A stretch of DNA of 64,000 nt from positions 18,477,642-18,541,641 of the forward strand of contig OY759264.1 of NCBI GenBank assembly GCA_963662155.1, written 5' to 3'. Below the pieces are notes generated by a model. The model was not told the DNA's origin. It did not search any database and saw only the letters and a list, made by a program, of their open reading frames with translations. Shown piece after piece: positions 1 to 12,029 of this stretch. The DNA is from Lamellibrachia columna. Lineage: Eukaryota; Annelida; Polychaeta; Sabellida; Siboglinidae. Made by a program: the position numbers and the translations under genes. Positions within the stretch are counted from its first letter, which is position 1. Each line of letters begins with the position of its first letter.

Positions 1-716
1 AGCCTGCTATTGTATGGAGTGACAACAACCAACAAGTTGGACTAGGCAATGACTTCCACTGCCAGCCTGGTATCAACTGCATGAATGTCTTCATATGAGG
101 AAGATTGACTCATGCCATTCAGTACCTTGAGGAATAGTTTCGACCCAGTCAAGTGACGCATTGATATGGCGAGATCGGCATGTTTATGTATCTTCACTCT
201 TCCATATGAAATCCAGCTGTTGAATATTCACAAAAGTATACATCTTGGTCAGTTTAGTCGCCCATTAGTTTGCCATAACACTGTGAAGAGATGCAACTGG
301 TTGCATACGGAAAAAAATATTAAGCCACATGGGAGGCCATGGCTCAATGGCCCCCACCCCTAAACACGCCACTGGTCATGGCCTGCTATGATGATAATGT
401 ACCTTCCTGAACATATAGTTTGGGAGGGAAACCGTACGAGCCAACATTTCATGTGGCTTGTGACAGGCTACATTTCCCAACACATGGCAGTGTGATGAAT
501 ATGTCATCAAAGGTGAAAAGTAAAAGTTGTTATTCACTTCCACTGAATGTGATATAAATTGTTGAAATATTGATAACCGTGGTGATTAGCTAACTGAATT
601 GGTTATATAAACAAATCGCGCTTGTTTATTTAAAACCTGATGCATTTGCTAGTGTACACACAAAATAAAGCTAACTGTGATGTTCCTCTACATTGTCAAT
701 TTTCACTGTTTTGCAG
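1..716. other. Intron/intergenic sequence, no gene recognised
   Basis: No exon, RNA gene or recognisable transposon was found. The small open frame at 166-363 has no splice context and no familiar motif. Positions about 323-404 resemble about 1085-1170 (shared text around GGAGGCCAT and CCCCCACCC), so this is an old duplicated or dispersed repeat flanking the exon at 717-956. Confidence 0.5.
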
Positions 717-956
717 GACACACCTTCTGGTCCTAGTCCAAAGCCTTCCGCTACCCCCCATCCAGTCGGATGTCCTCTCCGCTGGGATACTGATTCACCA
801 GTAGCGTCTCCCCCTGAAGAGCTGCCAGGAGAGCCAGTTGTGCAGAGTCTGCGTCATGTTACATTTGAGCAGAAGGACGAGAGGGACATCGATGAGGAGC
901 ACCGGCAGAACGTGGAACAGAAGAAGCAATCAAAAGAGAAAGCAGAACCAGAGAAG
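717..956 (+). CDS. Internal exon: Pro-rich and charged segment upstream of the kinase domain
   Basis: This is a candidate 240-nt (80-codon) internal exon, phase 0 at both ends. It follows a pyrimidine-rich tract ending TTTTGCAG and is followed by the donor GTGAGG. The first half is Pro/Ser rich and includes SPPEELPGEP. The second half is strongly charged (KDERDIDEEHRQN, EQKKQSKEKAEPEK), probably disordered or coiled coil. It uses balanced codons, unlike the AT-rich flanks. The Pro/Glu style resembles the PPPSTPEEPPQ microexons downstream, which are on the same strand and in the same phase, so I place it in the same gene. No catalytic or binding motif is visible. The ATG at 693 lies in the intron and is not a start. 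The exon call is fairly firm, but the link to the kinase is inference. Confidence 0.65.
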
Positions 957-2100
957 GTGAGGGTGTAACTGTTCAACTTTTCTTTCTCTTAATCACATGA
1001 TTGGTTTTATCTTGAAATGAAAAGTTATACGAGAGAGCATATAATTGAAACCAAACACACATGCATATGCACGCACGCACAAAGTAGCCAAGATGGAGGC
1101 CATAGCCCAATAGCCCCCACCCATGAATACGACACTGATTATGACCAGCTATGATAATATTGATATGTATTGAGGCATTTATTGAAAGTCACGTTCCTCA
1201 TGTGAGATGCATGGATCTCAACAAGGCATAGAAACTCTACTTAGGACGTATGCAATATACTGGCTGTACTGTGTTATGCTGTTTATTTCCGGCGTTAGAG
1301 CGTACGCGATTTTGAACACACGCTGCGGAGTGGTTAGCTATTACAATGATCATAATAATTGTGTTGTGTGTAGTGCCATTTGATTTTTTTACCCTGAAAG
1401 TGCAGGTTTAGCCATTAACCTGAAGGACCTAGGTTGCTTAGATGCCGAGATATTGATAAATACAGATTTTTAATGGTGGCTATTTTGTAAATGTTGTGCC
1501 ATATATGTTTATGGGTAGACGGAGACCATTGTTTTTGCATTCAGTACATTCCAAAGTCTCCCAAAAATATAGGTTTGTAAATCTCCAAGTACACTGAACG
1601 AAACTCTAAAAATGGACAGAGTGTACCGGGCTATCATCTGGCTATTGTGTTTTGGGGATAGGGGAAGGGAAATGTCCATACTTTTCTTCAAACGCCATTA
1701 TTGTCAATACTGTTTGCTTTACTGCAAAGCGGACATATGTAGTTAGAATCACTGCTGGCATTATTAAAGTTGTGGCTCATCCAAGTGCAGTACAGTCAAA
1801 TTAAAAAAACAAATACATATTCTATTTGCAATGTTGTGTTTATTTTTTATGTTAGGGCTACATATCCCGTGCAAATAATATTAGAGACAATATTTATTTG
1901 TTTTTAGTTGTGTTTTTGGACACCAGCACACGTAATGGAAAATCGGCTGTTCAATTTTACTAATACCCCAATTGAATTGTACATCAAGGCTAGAAATGTA
2001 CCAGAGACATCACTGAGTGGCCTGTAGTAGCAAACCAATTGTGTAGTGGATGTTGAACAAAACCATTCTGAGCTGGTCTTGGCTCCCGGACTATATAATA
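957..2100. other. Intron sequence, no gene recognised
   Basis: AT-rich sequence with a short ACGCACGCAC run near 1070 and the old repeat copy at about 1085-1170. Open frames here are short and show no domain or splice context. Confidence 0.5.
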
Positions 2101-3420
2101 TGTTTGCCACATTTGACCAGATAAATGTTCCTATGCTAGTGAACACATAAGTGTATGGTCTGATGATGACAGAAACACTAGGTCAATGGTATGGCTTTCT
2201 ATATGTTTTGGTAGTGTGAACATATTGAATAAATATTAGAGAATCCATTAATTATGTGAAACGTGCTACTTTGATATCCGATGCTTTGTCCTAGTCACCC
2301 AAGACAAGTAGTTGAATGAAACATCTGATATAGTGTTATATGAAGTCCTTGAATTTGCGTATAATGTATGCGTCTGGCACATTGTTTGCTTAGGGTGATG
2401 GAGTCTTGAAAATGACGTTTTTTAAAGCCCCTCTGCTAGAAACCGCATTACCCTCCATCAACCTGAATGACTTGACAGCTAGAGAATGTTGAATTGTGAG
2501 TGAATACCATAAGGTAAAGTGGCCCAATTCCGCCGCTGTAACATATGATATTATATCATCTTCGGTGTTGTTGGCATATTGGTCATTTCTCTGACCAAAG
2601 CTATTTAGTGTTGGTGTTCACTTATAGCGTGCCATTGCTTATAGTCATATACACTGCGATGATTCCTCCAGTGTGATACAAGTCTTTTTGAAGGCATAAT
2701 CACCAGGAGCATCCACCACATATGTAGGCAGCGCACTCTATACGTGCACCACCAGCTGAGAGAAGAAGGGCTGTCTCACTGTCGTCTCTACGCCGAGTTT
2801 CACCATTTTCAAGGAAATGACACAACAAATAATAAAAAGATTTGGACCGAGAGGAGGATGTTTTGATTCCACATCCCGCCCTTTCAAATCTTTGTCAGTT
2901 TAATTCACTCCACTTTGCTTGCGTCCTTGTGAAGATACTATTTTTAGAGTGCATGTGTTAGAAACCACATTACTGCCTTTATATAACCGACTGATATAAT
3001 AGCTTGAGAATGTTGAATTGAGAGTGTTCATATTGTATAACAAAGTGTTCTACAGTCATGCCAGTTGTTTATGGTGGTGGACAACATCATATCCAGATGG
3101 AGTTGGGTTTCGCACTATCTTTTCATCTATGTTGGCTGATGATGGCCACATTTCAGTGATGAAACTAAAACGAATTTAGAGATACAGTGATGTTGTACAT
3201 TAACTGATTCACTTATCTGTGAATTTGTAATTTTTTTGAAATGAAAGTACTTTATTTACTGTATATTTTGTTTAACTAACCCATTTTTGAGAAGTAACTG
3301 CAGCCATTCAAGATAAATACTTGTTTCTAGTATAATGGGCATATATAATTTTATTTATTGTTTTGAAATTATTGGAACATGGTTCAATTAAAAAAACTGT
3401 TACGGATGTTTTGAAAATTA
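2100..3420. repeat. Ancient, strongly diverged copies of the array unit
   Basis: Positions about 2140-2500 can be followed against the array segment near 9620-9960. Shared landmarks are the GTGTGACCGTCTACATGTG-like text, the TTACTTTGATAT block, and AGAAACC(A/G)CATTAC followed by GCTAGAGAATG. A second fragment at about 2940-3070 repeats the AAACCACATTACTG and GAGAATG landmarks. Divergence is high and no microexon survives. These look like the oldest duplications in the locus. Confidence 0.45.
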
Positions 3421-4639
3421 GATCCATCAATCTACAGAATAGCTAAAACTCGTCCATGGAAAATTAATACACAAATAGGCGCGATTTGTGTGAAGGGGGT
3501 TCGGTCTAACAGAATATGACAGCAGGTCAACAGTAAATGAGTTAGAGGTTGAGGCGTCCAGTGAACCGAAGCACAGAGGCGTTGTAAAACATTGAAGTTT
3601 ATTCGTCAACAGTAAATTAATTTCAGAGGACAATTGATGAAGCAAACTCACATATACAAACGCACATGCGCCATATATGTAGGTTGTAGAAAATAGTCAC
3701 CCACTCACATGTATTTTACCTTCCTTCTAAGAAACTCTCAACTGAGCATGTCAATAACATAGGATATAGGATGTCATCCCGGAATGAAGCAGAGATGATC
3801 GAAGTATAACCAAAAAAATTGTACTTTTCCTGGTCATTGGAATGTTGGCCAGGTTCATGAATCAATCGGCCTCGTTTGGTAGCACATGTGTTACTATGTG
3901 ACTGAACAAATAAGTGCATGGTCTGACTGTGACAAAAAACACCAGATCAATGGTGTGACCGTCTACATGTGTTGGTTGGTGAATACGTTGAATACGTCCG
4001 GTGGAATCTTGTAAGTCGGTGAAACTTGTTACTTTGATATACGATGGTTATCCGCAGATGACCACGAAAAGTTTACAAGTGGATGTCATGAATTATCTAG
4101 TAAATTATGTGTGTTATTCTTTGGTGGTGGATGTCTGTTAATGAGAGGTTTTGTCAACATCCTTCTACTAACAACAACACTACTGTCGATATATCAGAAA
4201 TATTTGAAAGCTAGAGAATGATTAGTTGTGATTATTCAGTACAGTTATGTAGCCCAATTTTACAACCATGCCAGTAAATTTCGAATGAGGTGGACAAAAT
4301 CATATCTACAACAATGATACATGGTTAAGTGCTCTTCTAGAAATGTCTACACATTTTATGATTGATAACAAGAAAACAAAACCGAAATTACAAAATATAA
4401 TGCCAACTGCAACAGCGTCAACGTGGAAAATTGTGCCCGTATTGAATGTGATGTTTGTGCCAGTGCCTTTAGCGCATGTGTCGTTTTGGTATATGACATT
4501 TTTGTTCATTGGACTCTGTGTTGGATCACCGGGTTAAACACACATGTGCCATCTTTGAAAGATGTAAACAACGGTCATCCATTCACGTTTATTTTACCTT
4601 CCTTCAACAAATATATCAACTGGGCTTGTTAATAACACG

Positions 4640-5467
4640 GACCACACAATGTCATCCCGGATTAAAGCAGAAACGATCGATGTCACCTTCATTTCTATCG
4701 GCCTCCTTCCAGTCTGACGTCGTGCCCTCTCCTGGGCATCTCTCTCCACGTCATATTACTCTTTACAATCCACTCTCTTATCATCTTAATCACTTAGATT
4801 ATGTTAGGTTAATGTTCTCTCCTTACTCATCTCACCTATCCTCTTCGGGCCCAGTGGCCCATAAGGCCGAAGTGAATCTCCTCCATCTGTCAGCTGCTAC
4901 ACGTCTGGCTTCGTTCCAGCTATTCCACCCCAGCATACGTCTTTCATTTTCAATAGTTGATCGCCACGTTGTCTTTAGTCGACCAACCTTTCTTCTACCT
5001 TCAGGCGTCCAGGTCAGTGCAGTCTCACATTTGCAGTTCTTGTCCATTCGTAGGATATGTCCTACCCACTTCCATCTTCTTAACTTGACCTCAGTGCTGA
5101 TTGTCTTCAATTTTGTTTTTGTTCTCTCCTTACTACCTTTAAATTTTCAAACCTAAGGTTGCTCATCATGTTATATCAACTTATGTTTCCTAAAACTAAG
5201 CTTAACTTGGGGAAACATACTTTCTTTCTAGCTGCGCTTAAGATTTGGAATGGACTTCCCATCACTTTGAAATCGTCTGAAACTAAAGCTACCTACCGTA
5301 AAAAGTCAATAAATTTTTATTCCAACTTTCATTTCCATCTTAAATTTTCGGTTGGTCCCTTGCTCGGATAGAGACTTTAGCGCATCACTGTTCATGATGT
5401 AGCTTAATGGTTCTAGTTTGTTGTGCCTTTTAGTTAAGGTTCCTGATGACATAGGCGCTATTTAAAT

Positions 5468-5501
<34 letters not shown>

Positions 5502-5505
5502 TGAG
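4640..5505 (+). pseudogene. LINE reverse-transcriptase 3' end with (ATT)n tail
   Basis: The plus-strand reading has the style of a non-LTR polymerase C-terminus. The stretch at 5159-5371 reads KTKLNLGKHTFFLAALKIWN and then GLPITLKSSE, which matches the usual 'R...F...A...WN.LP' ending of CR1/L2-like LINEs. The copy ends close to an (ATT)n run at about 5469-5501, a common kind of LINE 3' tail. It is broken by stops and by the nested RTE piece at 4828-5119. The beginning of this LINE tail also occurs in every long unit of the array (for example 10860-11030), so it was part of the unit before amplification. Confidence 0.6.
4813..5134 (-). mobile_element. 5'-truncated RTE-like LINE insertion with 15-bp target-site duplication
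   Basis: The minus strand at 4832-5110 encodes 92 residues typical of the RTE/BovB-type polymerase tail: RRWKWVGHILRMD, then LTWTPEGRRKVGRLKTTWR, and a DRWRRF...LWATGPEED ending. The insert is flanked by a perfect direct repeat TGTTCTCTCCTTACT at 4813-4827 and 5120-5134. Paralogous units (for example about 10993-11012) show the corresponding uninterrupted sequence with one substitution, which is the empty site. It is only a 3' fragment of about 290 bp, as expected for target-primed reverse transcription that stopped early. It is not functional. Confidence 0.8.
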
Positions 5506-5509
5506 TGAA

Positions 5510-6400
5510 CACTTCCCAGTTGAGTTATGATATTCGTGGTACAACAGCCCCATGAATCAATCGGATGGATAAGTATTTTGCTGTCGGAGGTGTTGTATTT
5601 TTTAGAAGTACTTCGTGCTATCATCTGACCACTCTGGTTCTTCTCAGCCCAAAATACTCTGCTCCAGTATATTTCTTCCCAGTGCATCTCAAAATAAAAC
5701 GCTTCCGACAACAACATACTTCTACGTCTGACTAACTCTCGGAGCTGTTGTATCACGAATATAATAATTGAACGTGTTAATGGTCCACCAATGCAAAGAA
5801 TTTCCCTTGAGAAATCTAAAACGTAGATAAATTTATTATTTTTTCTGCACGTTTGGCAACTCACAATTCAACATTCTCAAGCAATCTAGTAATTCGAATA
5901 TATGGAAAGTAGTTTTGTTTCTAGCAGTGGTACTCTGAAAATACTTGTTATTCATTATCAAATAGGTTTGCCATGTATGCAAACAATATTGTATAAAACA
6001 ACTGATTTTATTTAGTATAATTATTCCATAACTCTCACTCTACTGCAAGTCTTGGGTGAATGGGGAAAACCGCTTTATATCAAAATAGAAGTAGCATGTT
6101 TCACAGACTACCACATCATTGTGTTTCAAAATAACATCGATGCGATTTCTATTTACTCGTATTTACACAACGTTTTCATTAATCATCACATCTAGACAGT
6201 CACACATTCAACTAATGTGCGTGCTATCATCTTACTATGCATTTATTTCTTGGGTAACGTAAGAACATTACAATCAGCTTATTTGTAAATATAATGAAAG
6301 TGGGGCATCTCAGCTCCGACAACTCTTTTACAGTGCGTTTCGTACTTAATCATTCCCTAGCTTTCAAATAATTCGGTACATCTATCATCATTATTTTTAT
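5510..6400. other. Intron sequence, no gene recognised
   Basis: AT-rich sequence without a recognisable coding region. Parts near 5520-5580 resemble the array text about CAACAGCCCC..GAATCAA(C/T)CGGATGGATAA (compare about 10190), so an old array fragment is probably present. Confidence 0.4.
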
Positions 6401-6401
6401 T

Positions 6402-6535
6402 ACATTACTGGTCGATTTATTACATTACCGGTAGATTATTACATTACCGGTCGATTATTACATTACCGGTCGATTAATTACATTACCGGTCAATTATTAC
6501 ATTACCGGTCGATTATTACATTATTGGTTGTAACA
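6402..6535. repeat. Short minisatellite, unit about 18-19 bp
   Basis: About seven tandem copies of a unit reading ATTATTACATTACCGGTCG with small variants. It ends just before array-type sequence begins at about 6535. Confidence 0.85.
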
Positions 6536-6562
6536 ATCGATCGTAAACGTGTCAAATACCAA

Positions 6563-8470
6563 GTAAGTTTGTGTTTCATTTAATTGACACGAAACGTTGT
6601 CAGATAATTATGTACAGATGTCTACGAACGCAATAAATCGCGTACTAAGGCATGCAATTGAAATGTGTTCCTCGCCCCCATTTTCACTCTAATGCGATCG
6701 TAAACGTGTCAAATACCAACCTTACATGACATAATATGCACACAAAGAAGCGCAAACACTCCTGGAATACCTTCGCAAAATAATGTAAAAAAAACCACAA
6801 TTATTATGGTAACGCAACTTCACTGATAAACCAGGTGGTTATATTGTGATGGTCTCAATTTTGCGAACATTGTAAAGCCCCTGGGTTGATCTGAATATAT
6901 TTTGTTTGTGTGGCTCCCCTTCTAAAATCAATAACTATGACACAAAAAAGCCAGATAAAATGTGGTGTTTTTGTACGCGAAGTAACTGTGATCGACAAAA
7001 AGTGACCTAACCGCCCTGACTATTGGGGTGAATCCGAGAGTCCTGGATTTGTGTAACAATTACGCGATAAATCAAAATGCTATCCAAAATTAGTCGGCTG
7101 GAAAGGTGAAGAGTTCCCGGTTTGGATTGTGGGATGTGTCTAGTACAAGCAGAGTTCTTGGAATATATGTCAGTGCGATAAATATATGTCAATGAGGAAG
7201 AGGGCACTTCATTAATTAGGGGCGGTTCCCTGATCGTCCATGGACAAGTATTACATAAATAGATGCGATTTGTGTGAAGCGGGTTCGGTCTAATAGAAGT
7301 TGTCAAAAAGTCAAAAGTAAACGAATTAGAAATTGAGGCGTCCAGTGAATCAAAGTACACTTGCGTTGTAAAACGTTGACGTTTAATCGTCAACAGTAAA
7401 ACTCAGAGGACAATAGAACAAGCAAATTATATACACAAACACACATGCGCCATATGTGTAGGATGTAAACAATAGCCCATTCACATGTATTTTACCTTCA
7501 CTCAACGAAAATATCAAATGAGCATGTGAATAATAGAGAATGTAGGATGTCATCCCGGAATGAAGCAGAGATGATCGAAGTAAAATTCAGACTGTTTAAC
7601 GCTTACACCAGTCTGTAGAGACTATGGCAGCATACGCGCAATATGCTAGAAGGACGTATGTAATCAATATGTAATTTTGTTATACCGTATTTACATTTTC
7701 TCTATTTACTACGTTAACTTTGAATAATACACTATGCAGTGTCAGATACTATATTATAAATGTATTTTATATAAACGGATCAATTTATCCGATATACATT
7801 CAACAATGTCAACGATAGTTTGACGCACCAAAATAAATACGTCAATTTGCACCAAGACCAAGTTTCCGGGACTAAATTACTCCAAAAACTGTATAGGACT
7901 AAGTGCTAGCGAGTCCCAGTCTACGCCGAGTAGACTGAAGTCCCCACCAAAGATGAGAGATGCATTCGGGTGATGAGCACCCAACTTCGAGATCGATTTG
8001 TCCAGTTGTTGTAGCGAATCCAAGGAGGAATCGGACGGGCTGTAATACGCCCCAACCAAAGGAGTCTTTTATCCCTCCATTTGTAGTTTTACACACCGGA
8101 TTTCGCAATTTTTTTGATATTGGGACACTGTTGCTGTTGGCAATCTTTGCTGAGACTTCGTTTTTGTCTGGTTGTCACGTAATACCAGTGTATGTAAAAA
8201 GGAGAGGACTGCTTAGTGGGCATGTTGGATTTAAATTCTTGCGTCATGAAACAGCAGAATTGTTCGTGCAAAGTGTTGGCCTTCTGTAGCGGGTCAGTTG
8301 CCACATTGCCATCTGCAACTAGGATCGTCACACCGCAGCTGTCCTGTCGCTGTCGTTAAATTTACTATTAAATTAATTTTAATATTTATTTGCAATTTGC
8401 AGTATGTTACAAGTTGAGTGCACAAAAAACATGAATCTTGTGGAAACATTTATTTTCTCTCCGTTTGCAG
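6563..8470 (+). repeat. Array unit 0: short type, microexon lost
   Basis: The first young unit starts abruptly at the splice-donor side of the microexon (GTAAGTTTGTGTTTCAT at 6563). The 33-nt exon and its acceptor are absent. The sequence before it (ATCGATCGTAAACGTGTC) is text that normally lies about 130 bp downstream of the exon, so the 5' edge is a rearrangement. It has the short-type junction AAATTCAGACTGTTTAACG at about 7585. Confidence 0.8.
7877..8331 (-). pseudogene. LINE fragment in unit 0: endonuclease piece plus polymerase-upstream piece, rearranged
   Basis: On the minus strand 8059-7877 reads VGAYYSPSDSSLDSLQQLD and continues to SLIFGGDFSLLGVDWDS, the style of the CR1-like LINE endonuclease domain (the GDFN motif is degraded to GDFS). 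The stretch at 8331-8089 reads TILVADGNVATDPLQKANTL, which normally lies between endonuclease and polymerase. Read 5' to 3', the downstream piece comes first, so the two parts are in scrambled order. This fragment is carried by every unit of the array. Confidence 0.6.
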
Positions 8471-8503
8471 CCTCCCCCATCGACTCCCGAAGAGCCTCCG
8501 CAA
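8471..8503 (+). CDS. Microexon copy 1 (PPPSTPEEPPQ)
   Basis: A 33-nt exon, 11 codons, phase 0 on both sides. The acceptor is a pyrimidine-rich tract ending CTCTCCGTTTGCAG, and the donor CAA|GTAAGT is near consensus. Insertion or skipping keeps the frame. The peptide is Pro/Glu rich and would extend a flexible linker between the exon at 717-956 and the kinase exons. Its length and symmetry fit a modular alternative exon. Expression is not shown by the sequence. Confidence 0.6.
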
Positions 8504-11457
8504 GTAAGTTTGTGTTTCATTTAAATGACACGAATCTTTGTCAGATAATTGTGTACAGATGTCTACGAACGCAAAAAAATCGCGCACTAAGGCATGCAAT
8601 TGAAATGTGTTCCTCGCCCCCATTTTCACTCTATTGCGATCGATCGTAAACGTGTCAAATACCAACCTTACATGACATAATATGCACACAAAGAAGCGCA
8701 AACACTCCTGGAATACCTTCGCAAAATAATGTAAAAAAAAACACAATTATTATGGTAACGCAACTTTCACTGATAAACCAGGTGGTTATATTGTGATGGT
8801 CTCAATTTTGCGAACATTGTAAAGCCCCTGGGTTGATCTGAATATATTTTGTTTGTGTGGCTCCCCTTCTAAAATCAATAACTATGACACAAAAAAGCCA
8901 GATAAAATGTGATGTTTTTGTACGCGAAGTAATTATGATCGACAAAAAGTGACCTAACCGCCCTGACTATTAGGGGTGAATCCGAGAGTCCCGGATTTGT
9001 GTAACAATTACGCGTTGAATCGAAATGCTACCCAAAATTAGTCGTCTGGAAAGGTGAAGAGTTGCCGGTTTGGATTGTGGGATGTGTCTAATACAAGCAG
9101 AGTTCTTGGAATATACGTCAGTACGAGAAATATATGTCAATGCGGAAGAGCGCACTTCATTAATTAGGGGCGGTTCCCTGATCGTCCATGGACAATTATT
9201 ACATAAATAGATGCGATTTGTGTGAAGCGGGTTCGGTCTAATAGAATTTGACAAACAGCCAGAAGTAAACGAATTAGAAATTGAGGCGTCCATTGAACCA
9301 AAGTACACGTGCGTTGTAAAACGTTGAAATTTAATCAACAGTAAAACGCAGAGGACAATAGAACAAGCAAATTATATACACAAACACACATGCGCCATAT
9401 GTGTAGGATGTAAACAATAGCCCATTCACATGTATTTTACCTTCACTCAACGAAAATATCAACTGAGCATGAGAATAATAGAGAATGTAGGATGTCATCC
9501 CGGAATGAAGCAGAGATGATCGAAGTAAAATTCATAAAATTAATACTCTTCCTGGTAATTGGAATGTTGACTAGGTTCATGAACCAGTCGGCCTAGTTTG
9601 GTCACATATGTGTTACCATGTGACTGAACAAATAAATGCGAGGTCTGATTATGTCAAAAAACACCAGATCAATGGTGTGACCGTCTACATGTGTTGGTTG
9701 GTGAACACGTTGAATACATTCGGTGGAGTCTTGTAAGTCGGTGAAACTTGTTACTTTGATATGTGATGATTAGTCGCAGTTGACAACGTAAAGTAGATAA
9801 ATGTATGTCATGGCATAAAGTCTCTGAATTCTCTAATAAATTATGTGTGTTATTTTTTAGGTGGTGGAGGTCTGTTAATGACAAGTTTTTGTCAACATCC
9901 GTCTACTAGAAACCACATTACTGTCGATATATCCGAATTATTTGAAAGCTAGAGAATGATTAATTTCGACTATTCCGTACAGTTAAGTAGGCCGAATTTA
10001 CAACCATGCCAGTAAACTTCGAGTGATGTGGAAAAAATCACATCTAGATGTATTCGTTTTGGTCACAATATTTTCCGTGTGTCACCTGGTGATAGCGAAA
10101 TTTCAGTGATGACCACTGAATCACGTCTACTCTCGATGCTGTGATCAATTTCCCACTGGCCGAGCATTAATACGTTCAACTGTAGTATTCGTGGTACAAA
10201 AGCCCCGCGAATCAACCGGATGGATAAATCTGTTTGCAGTCGGTGTTTTGTTTGTGGGATGCTCTGGGAATAATTTAACTGGATCAGACTGTTATATGTT
10301 TTCATATTTACAAAAATGACTAAGCTGAATCTCAGTGATCTAATCAACAGTTTTATTTTATTGAGACATGTGCATTACTGCGATGCAATGACACATAGTT
10401 AGGTGCTCTTCTAGAAATGTCTATACATTTCATGATTGACAACAAGAAAAAAACCGAAATGACAACAGTGAATGCCAACTGCAACAGTATCAACGTTGAA
10501 ATTTGTGCCCGTGTTGAATGTGATGTTTGTGTTTGTGCCAGTGCATTTTGCGCATGTGCCGTTTTGGTATATGCCATTTTTCTCACTGGCGTATGTGTTG
10601 AATCACCGGGTTAAACACATGTGTGCCATCTTTGAAAGATGTAAACAGCGGTCGTCAATTCACTTGCATTTTGCTTTCCTTCAAAAATATCTATCAACTG
10701 GGCTTGTGGATAACACGGAATACACTATGTCATCCTCACTAAAAGAGCAACGATCGATGCATACTTCATGACATTTATACCTTTCCTGATCGTTGCTTGA
10801 CTGGACAGTTTCAGAAAACAATCAACGCACGGTTGACCAAATAAATATAATCTTTCCCTGTTACCTTCATTTCTCTCGGCCTCCTTCCTATCTGACCTGG
10901 TGAGCTCTCCTTGGTATCTCTATACACATCATTTCACTCTTTACAATCCACTCTCTTATCATACGAATCACTTAGACTATGTTAGATTAATGTTCTCTAC
11001 TTACTACCTTTGAATTTTCAAACTTACGTGAGCACTAAAAGCACCTAGCGAATAGCCAGAACACTACTATGTAAACATAAACAAAAACATAAAAAAATAT
11101 TAACTAATTTAATACGATTATATAATTACCACTCAGCAAAAACAGTCTTTACTAAGACTGTTTAACGGTTAAACCAGTCTGTAGAGACTATGTCAGCATA
11201 CGCGCAATATGCTAGAAGGACCTATGTAATCAATATGTTATACCTTATTTACATTTTTCTCTATTTACTACGTTAATTTTGAATAATACACTAGGCAGTG
11301 TCAGATACTATATTATATATGTATTTCATATAAACGGATCAATTTATCCGATGTACATTCAACAATGTCAACGATAGTTTGACGCACCAAAATAAATACG
11401 TCAATTTGCACCAAGGCCAAGTTTCCGGGACTAAATTACTCGAAAAACTGTATAGGA

Positions 11458-11890
11458 CTAAATCCTAGCGAGTCCCAGTCTACGCCGAGTAGACTGATGT
11501 CCCCACCAACGACGAGAGATGCATTCGGGTGATGAACACCCAACTTCGAGATCGATTTGTCCAGTTGTTGTAATGAATATCAGGAGGAATCGGACGGGCT
11601 GTAATACGCCCCAACCAAAGGAGTCTTTTATCCCTCCATTTGTAGTTTTACACACCGGATTTCGCAATTTTTTTGATATTGGGACACTGTTGCTGTTGGC
11701 AATCTTTGCTGAGAATTCGTTTTTGTCTGGTTGTCACGTAATACCAGTGTATGTAAAAAGGAGAGGACTGCTTAGTGGGCATGTTGGATTTAAATTCTTG
11801 CGTCATGAAACAGCAGAATTGTTCGTGCAAAGTGTTGGCCTTCTGTAGCGGGTCAGTTGCCACATTGCCATCTGCAACTAGGATCGTCAC
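11458..11890 (-). pseudogene. LINE fragment in unit 1
   Basis: Same fragment as in unit 0, but the GAYYSPSDSS frame is closed by a TGA immediately after the second Ser. This stop is shared by the other long units 4 and 6 and absent from the short units, so it marks the long-unit lineage. Confidence 0.55.
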
Positions 11891-12029
11891 ACCGCAGCTG
11901 TCCTGTCGCTGTCGTTAAATTTACTATTAAATTAATTTTAATATTTATTTGCAATTTGCAGTATGTTACAAGTTGAGTGCACAAAAAACATGAATCTTGT
12001 GGAAACATTTATTTTCTCTCCGTTTGCAG

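Larger units (their letters stand above)
3427..5505. repeat. Old diverged long-type copy of the array unit
   Basis: Colinear with about 9200-11030 of the young array: the GCGATTTGTGTGAAG block, the GTCATCCCGGAATGAAGCAG block, the ATGATTGA(T/C)AACAAGAAAA block, and the LINE-tail text CAATCCACTCTCTTATCAT. It contains the 1.6-kb segment that short units lack, which argues that long units are ancestral. Point differences and small indels are frequent. It is interrupted by an RTE fragment and runs into a LINE 3' end. Confidence 0.6.
8471..12029 (+). repeat. Array unit 1: long type, 3559 bp
   Basis: Measured from microexon start to microexon start. It contains the roughly 1.6-kb middle segment (about 9535-11150) missing from short units, including a LINE 3' tail fragment at 10860-11030. 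It is very close to units 4 and 6. It differs from them by an extra GTTTGT hexamer near 10529. Confidence 0.85.

Noticed and set aside
7007..7393. 128-codon minus-strand open frame repeated in most array units
   Set aside because: It recurs only because the unit is duplicated. Diverged copies have indels and stops, and there is no motif or splice context.
8450..8746. 98-codon minus-strand frame overlapping the microexon
   Set aside because: It is antisense to the splice-bounded microexon and shows no domain.
10417..10614. Cys-rich small peptide (CARVECDVC..) in long units
   Set aside because: The old copy at 4343-4537 reads in another frame with no Cys pattern, so there is no sign of protein-level conservation. 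Unit 1 also differs by a hexamer duplication.
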